From contig NC_034016.1 of assembly GCF_000346465.2 (NCBI RefSeq), forward strand, positions 22,188,442 to 22,252,441: DNA of 64,000 nucleotides, in the 5' to 3' direction. This DNA is from Prunus persica (taxonomy: Eukaryota; Streptophyta; Magnoliopsida; Rosales; Rosaceae). How positions within the stretch are numbered: the first letter of the stretch is position 1; the number at the start of each line of letters is the position of its first letter. This document shows, in pieces, positions 23,781-37,881 of the stretch. Below the pieces are notes generated by a model. That model did not search any database. It had not been told where the DNA came from and was given only the letters and a program-made list of their open reading frames with translations. The translations under genes and the position numbers were made by a program.

Positions 23781-24302
23781 TCAGGCATTTCAAGTTTCAA
23801 TGGGTCACTTTGAGCTGGGATATGTGTTTCCATTTAACAAACTTTCTATTGTTGTTTAGGCCAACTAATCCCACTCACATTTGGGAGCCTCTTAACCAAA
23901 TCAATATCATACAAGTGATGACTTATACGGTCAATGGATGGATGTCACTATTGTGAGCCATAAAGAACTTAATTTGTCTTTTTTTTCTTTCTACAAAATG
24001 ATATTATAACTATTCTAATGTAGAGATTAAGTACCTTAAGCTTGAAAAAAAATATATATATTGTGGAGGCGGCCACCCACATATAGCGTTGTATAGGTCC
24101 TCCAGAACACCATACTTTGGCCAATTGACATAACCCACATATACATAGATAATATTATTCATTAAGGAAATAAACTCAACCATAACCAAAATAAATAAAG
24201 ATAAAGAAAAAAGTTCTTTGGATAAGCTAATTTTAAAAAATTAAAAAAAAAAAAAAAAAAACCAGCTAAGCCTAACCCAATTGATGTATTGTTGGGCTGG
24301 AC

Positions 24303-26224
<1,922 letters not shown>

Positions 26225-26843
26225 GTCCAATGAGGAGAACTGATGGATTGATGACTCGTGATGATCCATTTGCCTCAAGTTACTTGGGTAGATTAGTTTT
26301 GACGAGCAAGTTTGTTTGTTTGTTTTGGACTTCAGTACTTTATTTCCTGGTTAAAAGAGATTTCAAAATCCTTGTACTCTGTATGAAGCTTAGTTTTCTT
26401 TTGTTATCTATTGATCGGTTTTGGTCTCGATCTACCTACTTATGTTTTTGGATTTCATATGAAAAGCTCGTATTCTAATTTCCATAGTGCTGTCCGATGC
26501 ATTCCAATTTGTTTTGCGAGGGGTAAGCGAGGCTGTAGGCCTCTCTCAACCCGGAGTCGCAGAGGGCCGTGAGTAAGTGGATTGATGGATATGGTTGCGT
26601 TCATGATTAAACAGATTTAGCTACCTGATTTGTTTTAGAGAAGAGGATTTAGCAATAATTAAGAAGTATCATTGAATCCCATTATTGCTTCTTTATCTTG
26701 TATAATTGATGGCATAATGGGCGACCTTTCGGGCTATTGAGCTCAAATTAAAGAAAAGGAAAAAACCAGAATGTTTTACAACCTCGACGAACATCCTAAA
26801 TCCCCAACGTGCTAAAGTGTCAAACGTGTACAGCCATCGGCTT

Positions 26844-29447
26844 TCAAATGCTTCTTTGATAGCGTGGATTTGATGAGGTGTAACCACCATCCCTAAAGCT
26901 GACGGTTGGTCTGTGCGCAATGCGATCTCCACTGCCATAATTTGGTTGTGGTTGTGGTTGTGGTAGTGCTTGAGGTGCCATTTGGTGTGCTGCTGTTGTA
27001 TCACAAGGATTGTCGCATATCCCAAGCTTGACAATGAATGCAACAATGCTCCCTTTGTCAATGCCCTCACTCTCAATCCAGATGTGACCACCCATGGTGT
27101 TTATAAACCTAATCCAGTCATTTCACACAGTAAGTTGATCAAGTTGAATGAATAAGAAGAAATGAACCAAAAGCACCACCTTACTTGATGACTCCAATTA
27201 TTATTATTAACTTTTTCAATAACTTTTTTTATATCAGATTCATATCTTTTTTCAATTGCACTACGGAAATGGTGAAAAGTCGGAATTTTTTTACTCTACC
27301 GTCTACAAATGGCAAGTCCAAGTCCAGCACCATCATTTATTCGATTGGATCCACTTCTGGGCTGAGAAAATTTGGTGAAAAGATGAGGAATATCTTGTGG
27401 GAGAATACCACAGCCAGAATCCTTAACCTGCAACACCGGGAATACCATTAGATCACATTTACAAGATTGTTGAAGTTTATAGGACTACAATGCAATCAAA
27501 TTTGCGCTTGTCCATAACATACAACATACTAAAAGATGCCTCCAACCTCAGCATACAAAATGCAATACTAACATAAGCTAAACAAAGATTAAATGCAGTC
27601 ATTGACCTGAACTCGCAGGTAAAAGTGGCCATCAGTGGATGCTGGATAAAATTCAGGTGGTCGCCAGTCTCTTGAAGATTCCGGTTTTGCCACAGATGCT
27701 ACAATTGAAATATATCCCTCCTTTGTAAACTTCACAGCATTACCAGCAACATTTAGAATAGTTTGCATAAGCCGATTCTCATCTCCAACAGCACACAGGG
27801 GTAAATCTGGGGATAGAATCAAACTCATAGACAACTTCTTCACAGATGTGATGGGCTGTATCAAATTGATTACCTACAGTTTCAAAATGGTTGCATGTAA
27901 CTTCACCAAAAACCAAAGTACTTGAAAGTACACATTGAAGCCCTAATCCGGAAAATGTACCTCTCTGAAAACTCCATGGAGGTTAAACTTTCTAATGTCT
28001 AACTCTAGGCTGCCATCTTCAAGTCTAGAAAGATCAAGAACATCATTAATAAGTGTTTCCAAAAGGTTGCTACTCTTTAGTACTGTCTCTATCATAACTC
28101 TTTGTTCTGAAATCAGTTCTGTCTCTAACAGAAGAGAAGACAGTGCAATAATTGCATGCATTGGTGTCCTCATTTCATGGTTCATGACAGCAAGGAAATC
28201 GTTGCGAGCATGGATTGCCATCTCTGCTTCTCTCCGTGCTAAATCTAAAGCAACGTTCTGCTCCATGAGCTGATCACGGGCTCGCATGGACTCTTCCAGA
28301 ATAGCAGCATGTGAAAGAGCAACAGCTACCTGTATGACATATTAAAATTAAATTCATGACTGTAAAAGACCTAGCCCACCCAACCTTACAACTCTTGACC
28401 ACCTTAGCAGAGGGCTGAGGACAACTAAACTCTTGTTACAACCTTTAGCATGCATGTAGGAATCAGAAGGAAGACAAGTGATATATCAGTTATTTTAGCC
28501 TGACCAATGAAAAGAAAAAACAAATGAACAATAGAAGACACCTGATCTGCAACAACATCAACCAGTTCCAGTTCATGGTCTCGCCACTTTCTGGTGCTAT
28601 CTGTGGGTAGAATCAGAACCATGATTGCGTAGCTTTTGGCAGAGAGATCAGGCCAGTCATTGATTTGGAAATTCGAAAGATTTAATAGGGGTACCCGCAG
28701 AGCAATAACCTCAGGTGGAACATATCTCCCGACAAGCGGTCTGATCCTGGCCAGTGGGCAGGTGTATGGTATACGAATTGCTCGAGAACTAGTGAAGACT
28801 TCATTGATTATAGGAAGGTTTATTGGCACAGTAGAGCCAACTTGTATTTGATAGTTCAGAGTATGAGAAAGCTGTAGGTTCATACCAGTTCTGGACGGCA
28901 TCCACAAAGCACATTCCTGGAGGCCTAAAGTCCTACCCAGCTCAACAAGAGTGGTTTTGAGTATAGTGTGCCTGTCCAATGTGCTTCTAATTTCATGAGT
29001 GAGCATTCTAACATGCCTTCCTGTTTCTTCCTGAGTTAGCATACGGCCCATCTCCCTGTCAAGCTCTTCAGCCCTGTTTTTGAGAAACAGCTCCCGAGTT
29101 TTGACGCTTAGTAAATCCGGAATAATATGAACAAGCATTAAAGCAGTAGCACATGATACAACAGCACAGGAAACCTTTGCAACAGTCATGACCACAGCAA
29201 CAGTTTTGGAGTGCATATAGAATGTCCAGACATTTATGAAATGGGTTGCTCCACAAAGAACAATAAAAGCACCGAACTGCATCAGCACCCATCTATATGG
29301 GAAGAAAGAGGATTTTTGCACAAAATATATAAGCTCCAAGGGAATGGAGAAATAGGCGAGGGCAATAAAGACATCAGAGATGTACTGATATTTCACCAGA
29401 AGCTCATCAGGGGGCCATTGTGCGTCTATGCAATCACAGGAATCCAT
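26844..29447 (-). CDS. ERS1: Ethylene receptor ERS1 (subfamily 1, no receiver domain)
   Basis: Five minus-strand exons join in frame: 29447-28542, 28329-27961, 27873-27607, 27427-27300 and 27108-26844, giving 644 residues. It begins [21 protein letters not shown]; Cys4 and Cys6 form the dimer disulfides of the family, and Cys65 and His69 in the second membrane helix are the copper ligands for ethylene binding. Three membrane segments (about 22-115) are followed by a GAF domain, then a histidine kinase with the phospho-acceptor His353 in NHEMRTP, the N box (NAGNAVKF), G1 (DSGCGI), F and G2 (GAGLGLAIC) boxes. The protein stops soon after the kinase with a Gln/Pro-rich tail, with no receiver domain, which separates ERS1 from ETR1. 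It acts at the ER membrane and represses ethylene responses through CTR1 until ligand binds. The intron positions match ERS1 genes as I know them. Confidence 0.97.
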
Positions 29448-31360
29448 TATCCAACTGCTGTTCTAATGAATCTGAGAACTTCACAGAATTCAAAAACAAT
29501 AACAAAAAGAAATGAGTAAACTAAACTGACATATAATGACATATGACCCTTCGGGTGAAATCTTGCAATTTATTTTTTTCTGGTTATAAAAAGAAAAAAT
29601 TGCATTTTCATTTCATCAAACACCATAGTTTAAGTTTTCCTTCCCTGGAAGCAATGCTTATCAAAACAAAGAGAAGCTGAGGAACTAATAATCCCTCTCT
29701 ATTTTCCTTACATTTGTTCAATCCAGATTCCAGACAAATTAACATGCTTGAAACTAATTTTTTGCAATGATCTTTAATCTGGCAATGACTTTGACAATGC
29801 TTAAAGGTGCCAAAGAGATTTTCACTCCAGTCTCAGAGATGCAAACAAACAAGGCCAATAATAAGAGTAATCTGTTCGCAGTTCATAAACAAAAAAGAAA
29901 GAGATTCTAATTATATTATTACCAAGCTTGAGGCTTGACGACAAAGACAAAGTGAGGGTGAGAGATCAACTGTAGAACTTTGAAGGAGTGATCTGAGGCG
30001 TCCATTACGTAGGAGCTGAGTTTCTGAAACAGAAAATCGTTTCAATTTTCATGGTCAGGAAGAGGAAGATGAACAGTAAACAGTGAAGAAAAAGGGAAAG
30101 GGTAGGATGAGTAAAGTGGAGGAAGAAGGACCGAGACAGTACGCAGCCTCAGAGAGCCAAAAAGCGTCACGGACAAACAACGTCACGCACCAATTTTTTT
30201 TACTTTTCTCAGTACGCCACGCACCAATTCAATAATACAGGAATACGATTATACGAGGGTCTTGCCCTCGCGAGTGCGAAAGACTCGTTTGGAACTTAGA
30301 TTTTCGTTTTTTCTTTTCTTTTTCTTTTCCTCCTTACACGAAATAAGAAAAACATAAAAACAAAAAGATATATTGGCATCTAGCTCGCACTGCACGTATG
30401 GTTTATTCTCATAATCCATTCTTTTAAAGTACAAATTAATTTTTAAGACAAATATAGGTTAAGTCAATTAATCAATATGTTTACTTTCTTAGATCTAGAT
30501 TCTAATTTCCCTTTCCGTAAATTAATTTAATTGTTGTGCTTGGTTGTCTCGGCCGCTTCCCAAATCAGGAAACTGGATTAAATTTTGTCCATAATTTATT
30601 ATTAATAATAATGTAGTAAAATTGTTAAAGTAAGGCAGGACATCCACATACTGAAATTTCAACTGATAAAATAATTAAATAAAATTAAAAAGAAGTGATA
30701 AAGATCTGTTGGTTGGAAGGGTCACAGTCCCAAAGAGACGAGCAGATGGTAGTTTGGTAATGGTAGGTCCTTCCCTGTCCTCAATTTCTAAAACAGCAGA
30801 GTATTGTATTCTAAATCTGGGACCCACCACCAATCTATTATAGAAGAAGGTGCATTGCATTTGGAAGATGGGCGATGTCATGTTGCACTTGCAGATAATG
30901 AAGGGTTGAACGCCTCAAGAAAGGAAAAGTTCTGGTCTTCCAGAGATAAAATTTCTTACCAATGGTTCGTTGTGGACCGTTAACTAACTTATATATAGAC
31001 ATTTATAAAGAAATAAACCAGAATAAGAAGGGTAAAAGTAGATTAATTACACCTACATATAACAAGTAAAATTTTTACTTCATTTTATTCTGCGGGGTGA
31101 GTTTCTCAATACCCTGTATTGACATTGTTACAAAAATTTGTGGAGGCATTCTCCTCCTCTGTGACCCAGTTGGCGGCTGTTTTTGTAAACAAAATTAACC
31201 CAAATTACAAAAAGCCTCAACAATATCGTTCGTAAACGTTATGAATTACATACATCACTTTTAATCCTTATTTCACCCGGCGAGACAATGCAAAGACGAA
31301 TCATCAAGGCAATTCATGCCGGGAAATCAATTTTCAACAGCTTCTAAACCTGTCGGTCAG
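29448..31360. other. ERS1 upstream region and FUM1 3' flank
   Basis: 29,448-30,200 probably holds the ERS1 promoter and an untranslated leader exon (a purine-rich stretch at about 30,000-30,120 follows a possible donor/acceptor pair). The rest is AT-rich intergenic DNA with no supportable gene. Confidence 0.5.
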
Positions 31361-34300
31361 TCAGTCAGATGGGCCAATCATCTTCTCAGGCACCACAAGT
31401 GTATCAAATTCTTCACTGGTTAGCACTCCAAGTTTCAATGCAGCTTCCTGCAGAGTTGTTTGTTACAGCTTTGTTAGATTCAATATTTCAACGATATTAA
31501 TATGCAAAGGACTCAAAGTAGCTACGATGCCAAATCAACTCTCTACAAAATTGTGTGAATGCATTGCATTTATTTCATTCCTTCCTACTGATTCAGCCTA
31601 TGCTCAAACATGGTTTGATACAACAACAGCCAGAATTTTCCAGTACTTGAATTTAAGCTAGCCATCTGGCCAGAATAAATAATTTCATTACTTCTGAACT
31701 CCTAAATTCCCACCAAACTAGACCCAGTACTGTGGAACAGAACAGATTATCACTTAGACAAGGAAGCAATTATTACCTTCAAAGTGGATCCCTCCTTGTG
31801 GGCTTTCTTTGCAACTGAAGCAGCATTGTCATAACCAATTTTCTGAAAAAGAAGCAGAAATATAAGTCTGACTCAAATCAAAGGTACACAAGGAAAATAT
31901 AAATATGAATGGGTGGAAACTCACAGGATTCAACGATGTGACCAACATTAGTGACTGCAAACCCATGCATTTTCCATACAGAAAGAGCATAAAATTAATT
32001 AGCCATGGGGTCTAGATACGGAATACTAAAAACTTATATATTCTTCACCAAGAATAAACTGACCTCATGAAGTAATTTTGAAATTCTTTCCCTATTAGCT
32101 TTGATTCCTCTTACACAGTTCTTTTCAAAGGAAGCTGATGCATCCCCAAGCAATCTCACAGACTGCCAGTAAAGAGTTAAGAAAACACCAGCTCAATGAA
32201 CAAGTGCATGTATTTAGCAATATAGCAGAACAAGAGACTCCAAACTCAATAAATCATAATGCATCCACGTATGTGAAAATGCTTTACAAAAATATCGTAC
32301 CCACCAAATTACGTTCCAATTCCAGTATCCAAATCTTGAGAAGAATCACATTTGGTTCTTTCTCAATTTAAACACATAATGTGCACATAATATTCCAAAT
32401 CAAACAGATTCTATCATAATTCTTTTGCATTTCTTCCAAAGGTGAACTTCCAGACTAGTGACTTTCTTAACAAGGCACTATCTACTGGCAAGAAATGTGT
32501 GCGTACCTAGTTGCTACCAGTTTTACTTCTGAAATCTCTGTACATACAACAATTGAAGAACAAATCATAACAATATTACAACAGAACGTACATGTAGGAG
32601 ACCACTAGCAATCATTGGCTTGAATACATTAAGTTCAAAGTGACCATTTGATCCACCTACTGTAATGGCCACATGGTTACCAAAAACCTGCACAACATAC
32701 AAAAAATTAAAATACCATTTTGTAATGAGAAAAACTTTAAATAGCAGGATTACAATATCCTAACATCATACAACAACTTACTAATGACTTCCCAATTGTT
32801 CATATTATCTTGATGAAACAGAGTAGGAGACACTTTACCTGAGCACAGACCATTGTGAGAGCCTCACACTGAGTAGGGTTAACCTTGCCCTGAAACAGGA
32901 TAAACTCAGTCAAGACGTCAAGTTTAGTGGGACTTAATTTGTACAAAAAGCTAGTTACAGGTTTTGGGCTATTCAGTCAAACATATGTTGGGCAAGATAT
33001 GAGAGTTTTACAGGCATAATGCTGCTGCCAGGCTCGTTTTCAGGGAGAATGAGTTCACCAAGGCCGCAACGTGGACCACTATACAAGAAAAGCACCGTGA
33101 AGTTCTTACAACAAGGGTACAAGGAGTGATGAAGAAAAAGCAGGTGAGGTCCATATAGTAGACTAACCTTCCTAATAAACGTATGTCATTTGCAATTTTC
33201 ATCAGAGAAGTAGCAACTGTATTTAGGGCTCCGCTAGTTTCAACAAAAGCATCATGTGCAGCCTGGCGGAAACAAATAACGTACAGCATGCAATATTAGT
33301 TTGTTGTGTACGATGAAAAAATATGTACCAACTGCTCCATCAAGTTAAATATCCATTCCACTAGAAGAAGAAGAAGAAGAAGATATCATTTGGTGTAGCT
33401 ACGAACCAAAGCTTCAAACTTGTTTTCGGCGGTGACAAATGGTAAGTTTGTTTCCTCAGCTACTGCCGCAGCTATCTTTACATCAAATCTAGATTATGGC
33501 ATGAAAATTACCACTGTCAGTTTCACACAATGTGGATCACCCTGGACCACTGAAGAAGAAATTGCTCATTTAAAATATGGGAGATGACGAAATAAATGCA
33601 AATGCCAAAACACAAGAAATTTACAATGAAAGGTATAATCTTTTCAAGTTTTAGTAATAAAATACAGAGCATACATCTTTCTATCTGATACTAATTCAGG
33701 AGTAATAAATAGGCAAAGGAATGGTGAATAAGATGACCTATTGAAGAAACTTAAATCTTGAAATATCAGTGCAGGAAAAAGAAAAAAGATGAATTGAAAT
33801 GAAACCAGGATTCCCATAATCGAAGTTACATTTTGACACGAATGCAGACAAACGTAAAATGATAAAAACAAGGAAAAACAAAACCCAAATATTCTTCAAC
33901 CTTAAGGCTATTCATACCCCTTCTTTGTGTTCAATCCAGTCCCAACAGCAGTACCACCCTGTGCAAGCTGCTCAGACAAAATTACCAATCAGTCAGAATA
34001 TTTAAAAGAAAAAATAAAAGGGGAGGAAAAGCAACTGACAGTCATGAGTTGCCAACCTGATACATGCGGGGTAGAGTGCACAAGACTCGGTCAATTCCAT
34101 ACTTCACCTGCAGCCAAAGGAAAAGGCTTTTGATAAACAAGATATCAAGCATGGCCTATCCTCGTAACAAGATGAGCATGACGCAATTGTGAAACAATAT
34201 CTGCAAGAGTAATGTAAGCTCACTTGTGTTGAATAGCCACTGAATTCTTGCCCAAGAGTCAAAGGTGTTGCATCTTGCGTGTGAGTGCGTCCAATTTTAA

Positions 34301-35367
34301 CAATATCTTTGAATTCATCTGACTGGTCATATTAAAACAGATGGAATCAATAACAAGTTTTGATCCCTTTATGGGAAAATAATTCAGATACATGAAATAT
34401 CTATCTACTTACCTTTGAATGTAGAGAAGTATGCAATGTTCTCAAATTTGGTATTAGTCTTGAATTAATTTCCACTGCAGACGCAATGTGCATGACCTGT
34501 AAATAACACACAGCGTTTCAATAAACCACAAGACAGGAAACAAAAATTACAAAAAGAAAAGAAAAGAAAGGCTTACAGTTGGAAAAGTGTCATTAGAAGA
34601 CTGTGATCTATTAACATGGTCATTTGGGTGGACAATCTTTTCACCACGCTTATGGCCAAGTATCTCAGCTGCTCTGTTCGCAATGACCTGGGCACAGTCC
34701 AATAGTACCCCCATAAATCAACGTATACAAGTATGATAACCATGACAATACTTTCATGAATCACTGCTAACCTCATTGGCATTCATGTTACTTTGGGTTC
34801 CACTGCCAGTTTGCCATACAACAAGTGGAAAGTGCTGGTTTAGCTTTCCCTCGGCGACTTCTTGGGCAGCTTGCATTATTGCTTTGCCTATAGTTGGATC
34901 AAGACCATACTCCATGTTCACCTGCAGTCAGGCAATACAACAAACACGTTATAGGTGTCTATCCCAATCCCACTCGGCAAGTCCCACAAACAAAAGATAA
35001 AAGTTCAAACCTTGGCAGCACATTTTTTGAGTACGCCAAAGGCGCGAACAATAGGTTCGGGCATTCGTTCACGCTCGCCACCGATATCGAAATTCTGCAA
35101 CGATCTTTGAGTTTGCGCCCCCCACAACCTGAAAAAAAATTAAAATTACGTATTAAATAAATAAATCCCTTCGAATTAAACATGGAAATGAAACAAATGC
35201 TGAGAACAGAGAAAGACGAACTTGTCTGAGGGAACGAGAATGGGTCCAAAGGTGTCTCTTTCCTCTCTAAACGACGTCGAATAGGGTCTCCAACAAGTAG
35301 CATAACGGAACGCAGTTGACGGCGTCGATCCACCTACTACTCGCCGCGATATGATGTACATCGCCAT
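31361..35367 (-). CDS. FUM1: Fumarate hydratase, mitochondrial (class II fumarase)
   Basis: Seventeen minus-strand exons join in frame into 493 residues: 35367-35222, 35128-35011, 34921-34772, 34687-34577, 34496-34413, 34322-34224, 34107-34057, 33967-33918, 33488-33407, 33262-33168, 33078-33012, 32889-32839, 32687-32592, 32162-32064, 31954-31925, 31842-31777, 31447-31361. It catalyses reversible hydration of fumarate to malate in the TCA cycle. The N-terminus [13 protein letters not shown]...[15 protein letters not shown] is an Arg/Ser-rich mitochondrial presequence before the conserved start. Substrate-site motifs are intact: [48 protein letters not shown] and the family signature GSSIMPGKVNP (346-356). 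No residue loss or frameshift is seen. The presequence argues for the mitochondrial enzyme rather than the cytosolic FUM2 of Arabidopsis. Confidence 0.98.
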
Positions 35368-37881
35368 AAGCAGGAGCTTGAGCTGGAAAACGAGGCAGGA
35401 TGCGGTTTGGGGATAAACGAGTCAGTGATCGGAGTGGTGAAGGGCCAGAGATGATAGAGAGGGCGAGCGAAGTAGGGAATGGAAGTTGGGTGATTGGCTG
35501 GCTGAGTCCAAATGATTGGGCGGCGTGCCAGAAAGTGGGATGCTTTTGGACTGGTTTTTTTTAATATAAAAAAATTCATGTAACAAACCCAACTGTCTGT
35601 TTCAACTTTCAACTTTGATGTCCTCATGTGGCTGCGCTGGGCCTCAAAGCCTTCTCTCGTTTCAATTTAAGCTCAAGCAATTTGGCATTCTATGGGCTTC
35701 TGTTAAAAGTTTGAGCCCATGAAAGGCCCAATTTGGTACATTAGTAGGCTCATATGGGGCAGTCCAAGATGCATATTGCCCAATAAGGAACTACAGTCCT
35801 GTCCTGTTCTGTGTGTGCAGCTAAGGTTTGATCGTCTCATAATAGTTGTGCAATTAATCTGTTAGCTATGAAGGACCACTCGTGTTATAACCCCTCATTA
35901 CAGTCTCTATGTAATTGTTTTGGGTTTGGTTTTGTGTTGGTAGCTGGAATTTTGGTTGTTGGGTTCCAATTCCCATTCGTACTTTAGCTTGGAAGCAAGC
36001 AAGCAACCAATTTGAGTACGTATATATATACTCATATTCATTAGGAAATAAAAGGTCTTGTGTTGGTATATATATACATAGATTTCTTCACAGCAGAGTG
36101 CCAGAGTGAGTTGGGGACTTGAGATGAGAGCGTGCAAGATTTTTGGCTAAGAAAGAAGTAACTTTTTCAATAAGTGGATCCCATCAGGTACAACTAGTAC
36201 GAGGCCGGACCCCTCTCCCTGCAGTCTTGTTGCAGATCTGCTGCTGCTGCTCAGGAGCACTCACACTCACTCCACATAATGAGTGACAAACATTTACACA
36301 ACTGGGCTCCATTTCAATGATAATCAAAGCAAAAGTTACGGTCTTCGAAATTAACTCCTCATAATGAACCAAAACCAAACCAACCAACCAACCACATGAC
36401 CCATGTGTTGCAATTTGTCCCTCTCAGTCATCCTCACTCAGCTGAGGCCAGGGGCCACTACTCACTCACTCACTATAAGTATATACATACACAACACAAC
36501 AGCCACATTAATTTGTTCCACTTCCACTTGAGAAACAAAAACAGAAAAGAAAAAGAAAAAGCTTTCAATAAAATTAATTTGGTGGTGTAAAGTGCAGAGC
36601 TCGCTGCTTTACCTAATTATGTTAATTAGTTCATGTCGTTATATGAATTGATTATGATATATGTATCATGTAGTGGCTGTGTGGCCGTTTCTAGTTAGCA
36701 GCCAAACATGAAAATTGTGGGTGGCAGCTGGCTTTCTTTGTTATGTTCCTCCACAGACACAGTCCACTGCCGCGGGTTCCCCATGTGATTGTCTCCTTTA
36801 ACCAAGGTTGTTTTGGTCAATACACTTGAATTAAAATCACTAGAACTAGAAGCACTTATCCTATGTATGTATCAGTAGTTATCCTGTCCTACTACTACTC
36901 AGATAAGATAAGCTCTAGCTTGCCTTCTACCAATTTGAAGCCAACTTGACAACTGTGATTCATGTAACTATACGTAACATGGTTGGCAAATTAATGAATT
37001 CATGATCCAGTAGCAGCAGCTCCGCAACAGTTGGCGTCGCAGATTTTTGGTAAAACAATGTTACCGTCCGTGCGAGGAACGAGAGAGAGCACAAGTAGGT
37101 AAGGTAAAGGAAAGGGAAGAAAGGGTTGAGTTGAGTGGGCCCACTGATGACGGCACAAGTGGTTGGGATCTGGCGCTTTGGCAAACTTGGGTGACGCTAG
37201 CCTTGCAAAATTTCAATGTCGACACATCAATGACATGGTCCCTCCGCCCCCACACCACTAGTCTCTCTTCGCATGCCATGGCAAGTCCCCTGCCTCCTGC
37301 CTGCCTTCATTGTTCATTACATGAAGAAACCTTTGTTTATTCTTTCTGTTGTTGTCATGAAACATTTAAGTAATTAATTACAAAGATTTTTATTTTCACT
37401 CTGTTTCTCTTAATTCAATGTTTGTGATTGATTGAGGCTTCGGTGCCAAAATTGTTTGTGTCGGCAACACATGATTCTATGTTGGGAATTGTATTGTAGA
37501 TGGTAATTTTGTTTGTGAAGATTGCTTTTTTATTGTCAAGGATTTCCTAAAATATTATTCAAATTGCACTTTCCAACTTTGATGCGTCGAAATTGCTTTT
37601 TATTGTTATTGTTATGCAAAATGGAAATCAAGCAGCTGGCTTTTTCTTTTTTAGCTGTCGCTTTCTCTCACCACCCGTTTGTTTTTCATCTCTTTTTGTT
37701 TTCATGTATATCAGTGCCGTTTTATAACACAAGCCTCTTACTTGTTCTTTTTTCCCTTCTCTTCCTCTTCTCCTCCTTCTCCTTCTTCTTCCTTGGTTTC
37801 CTGACTGGGGTTTTGTTTTAGAGTGCCTGCTGCTGCTGTCTGAATTTGGTTCATTGCTGCTAAGTGGAAGAGTAAAGACTC
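35368..37881. other. Intergenic region between divergent FUM1 and GH28-like gene
   Basis: Promoters and leaders of both flanking genes lie here. Site II-like motifs (gcccatgaaaggcccaatt, about 35,715-35,735; tgggcctc near 35,638) occur upstream of FUM1. No supportable gene is seen. Confidence 0.6.

Noticed and set aside
26225..26843. A receiver domain for the ethylene receptor (ETR1 rather than ERS1)
   Set aside because: The frame stops at 26,844 after a short tail, and the next 619 bp hold only 3' flanks; no receiver-domain motif is seen.
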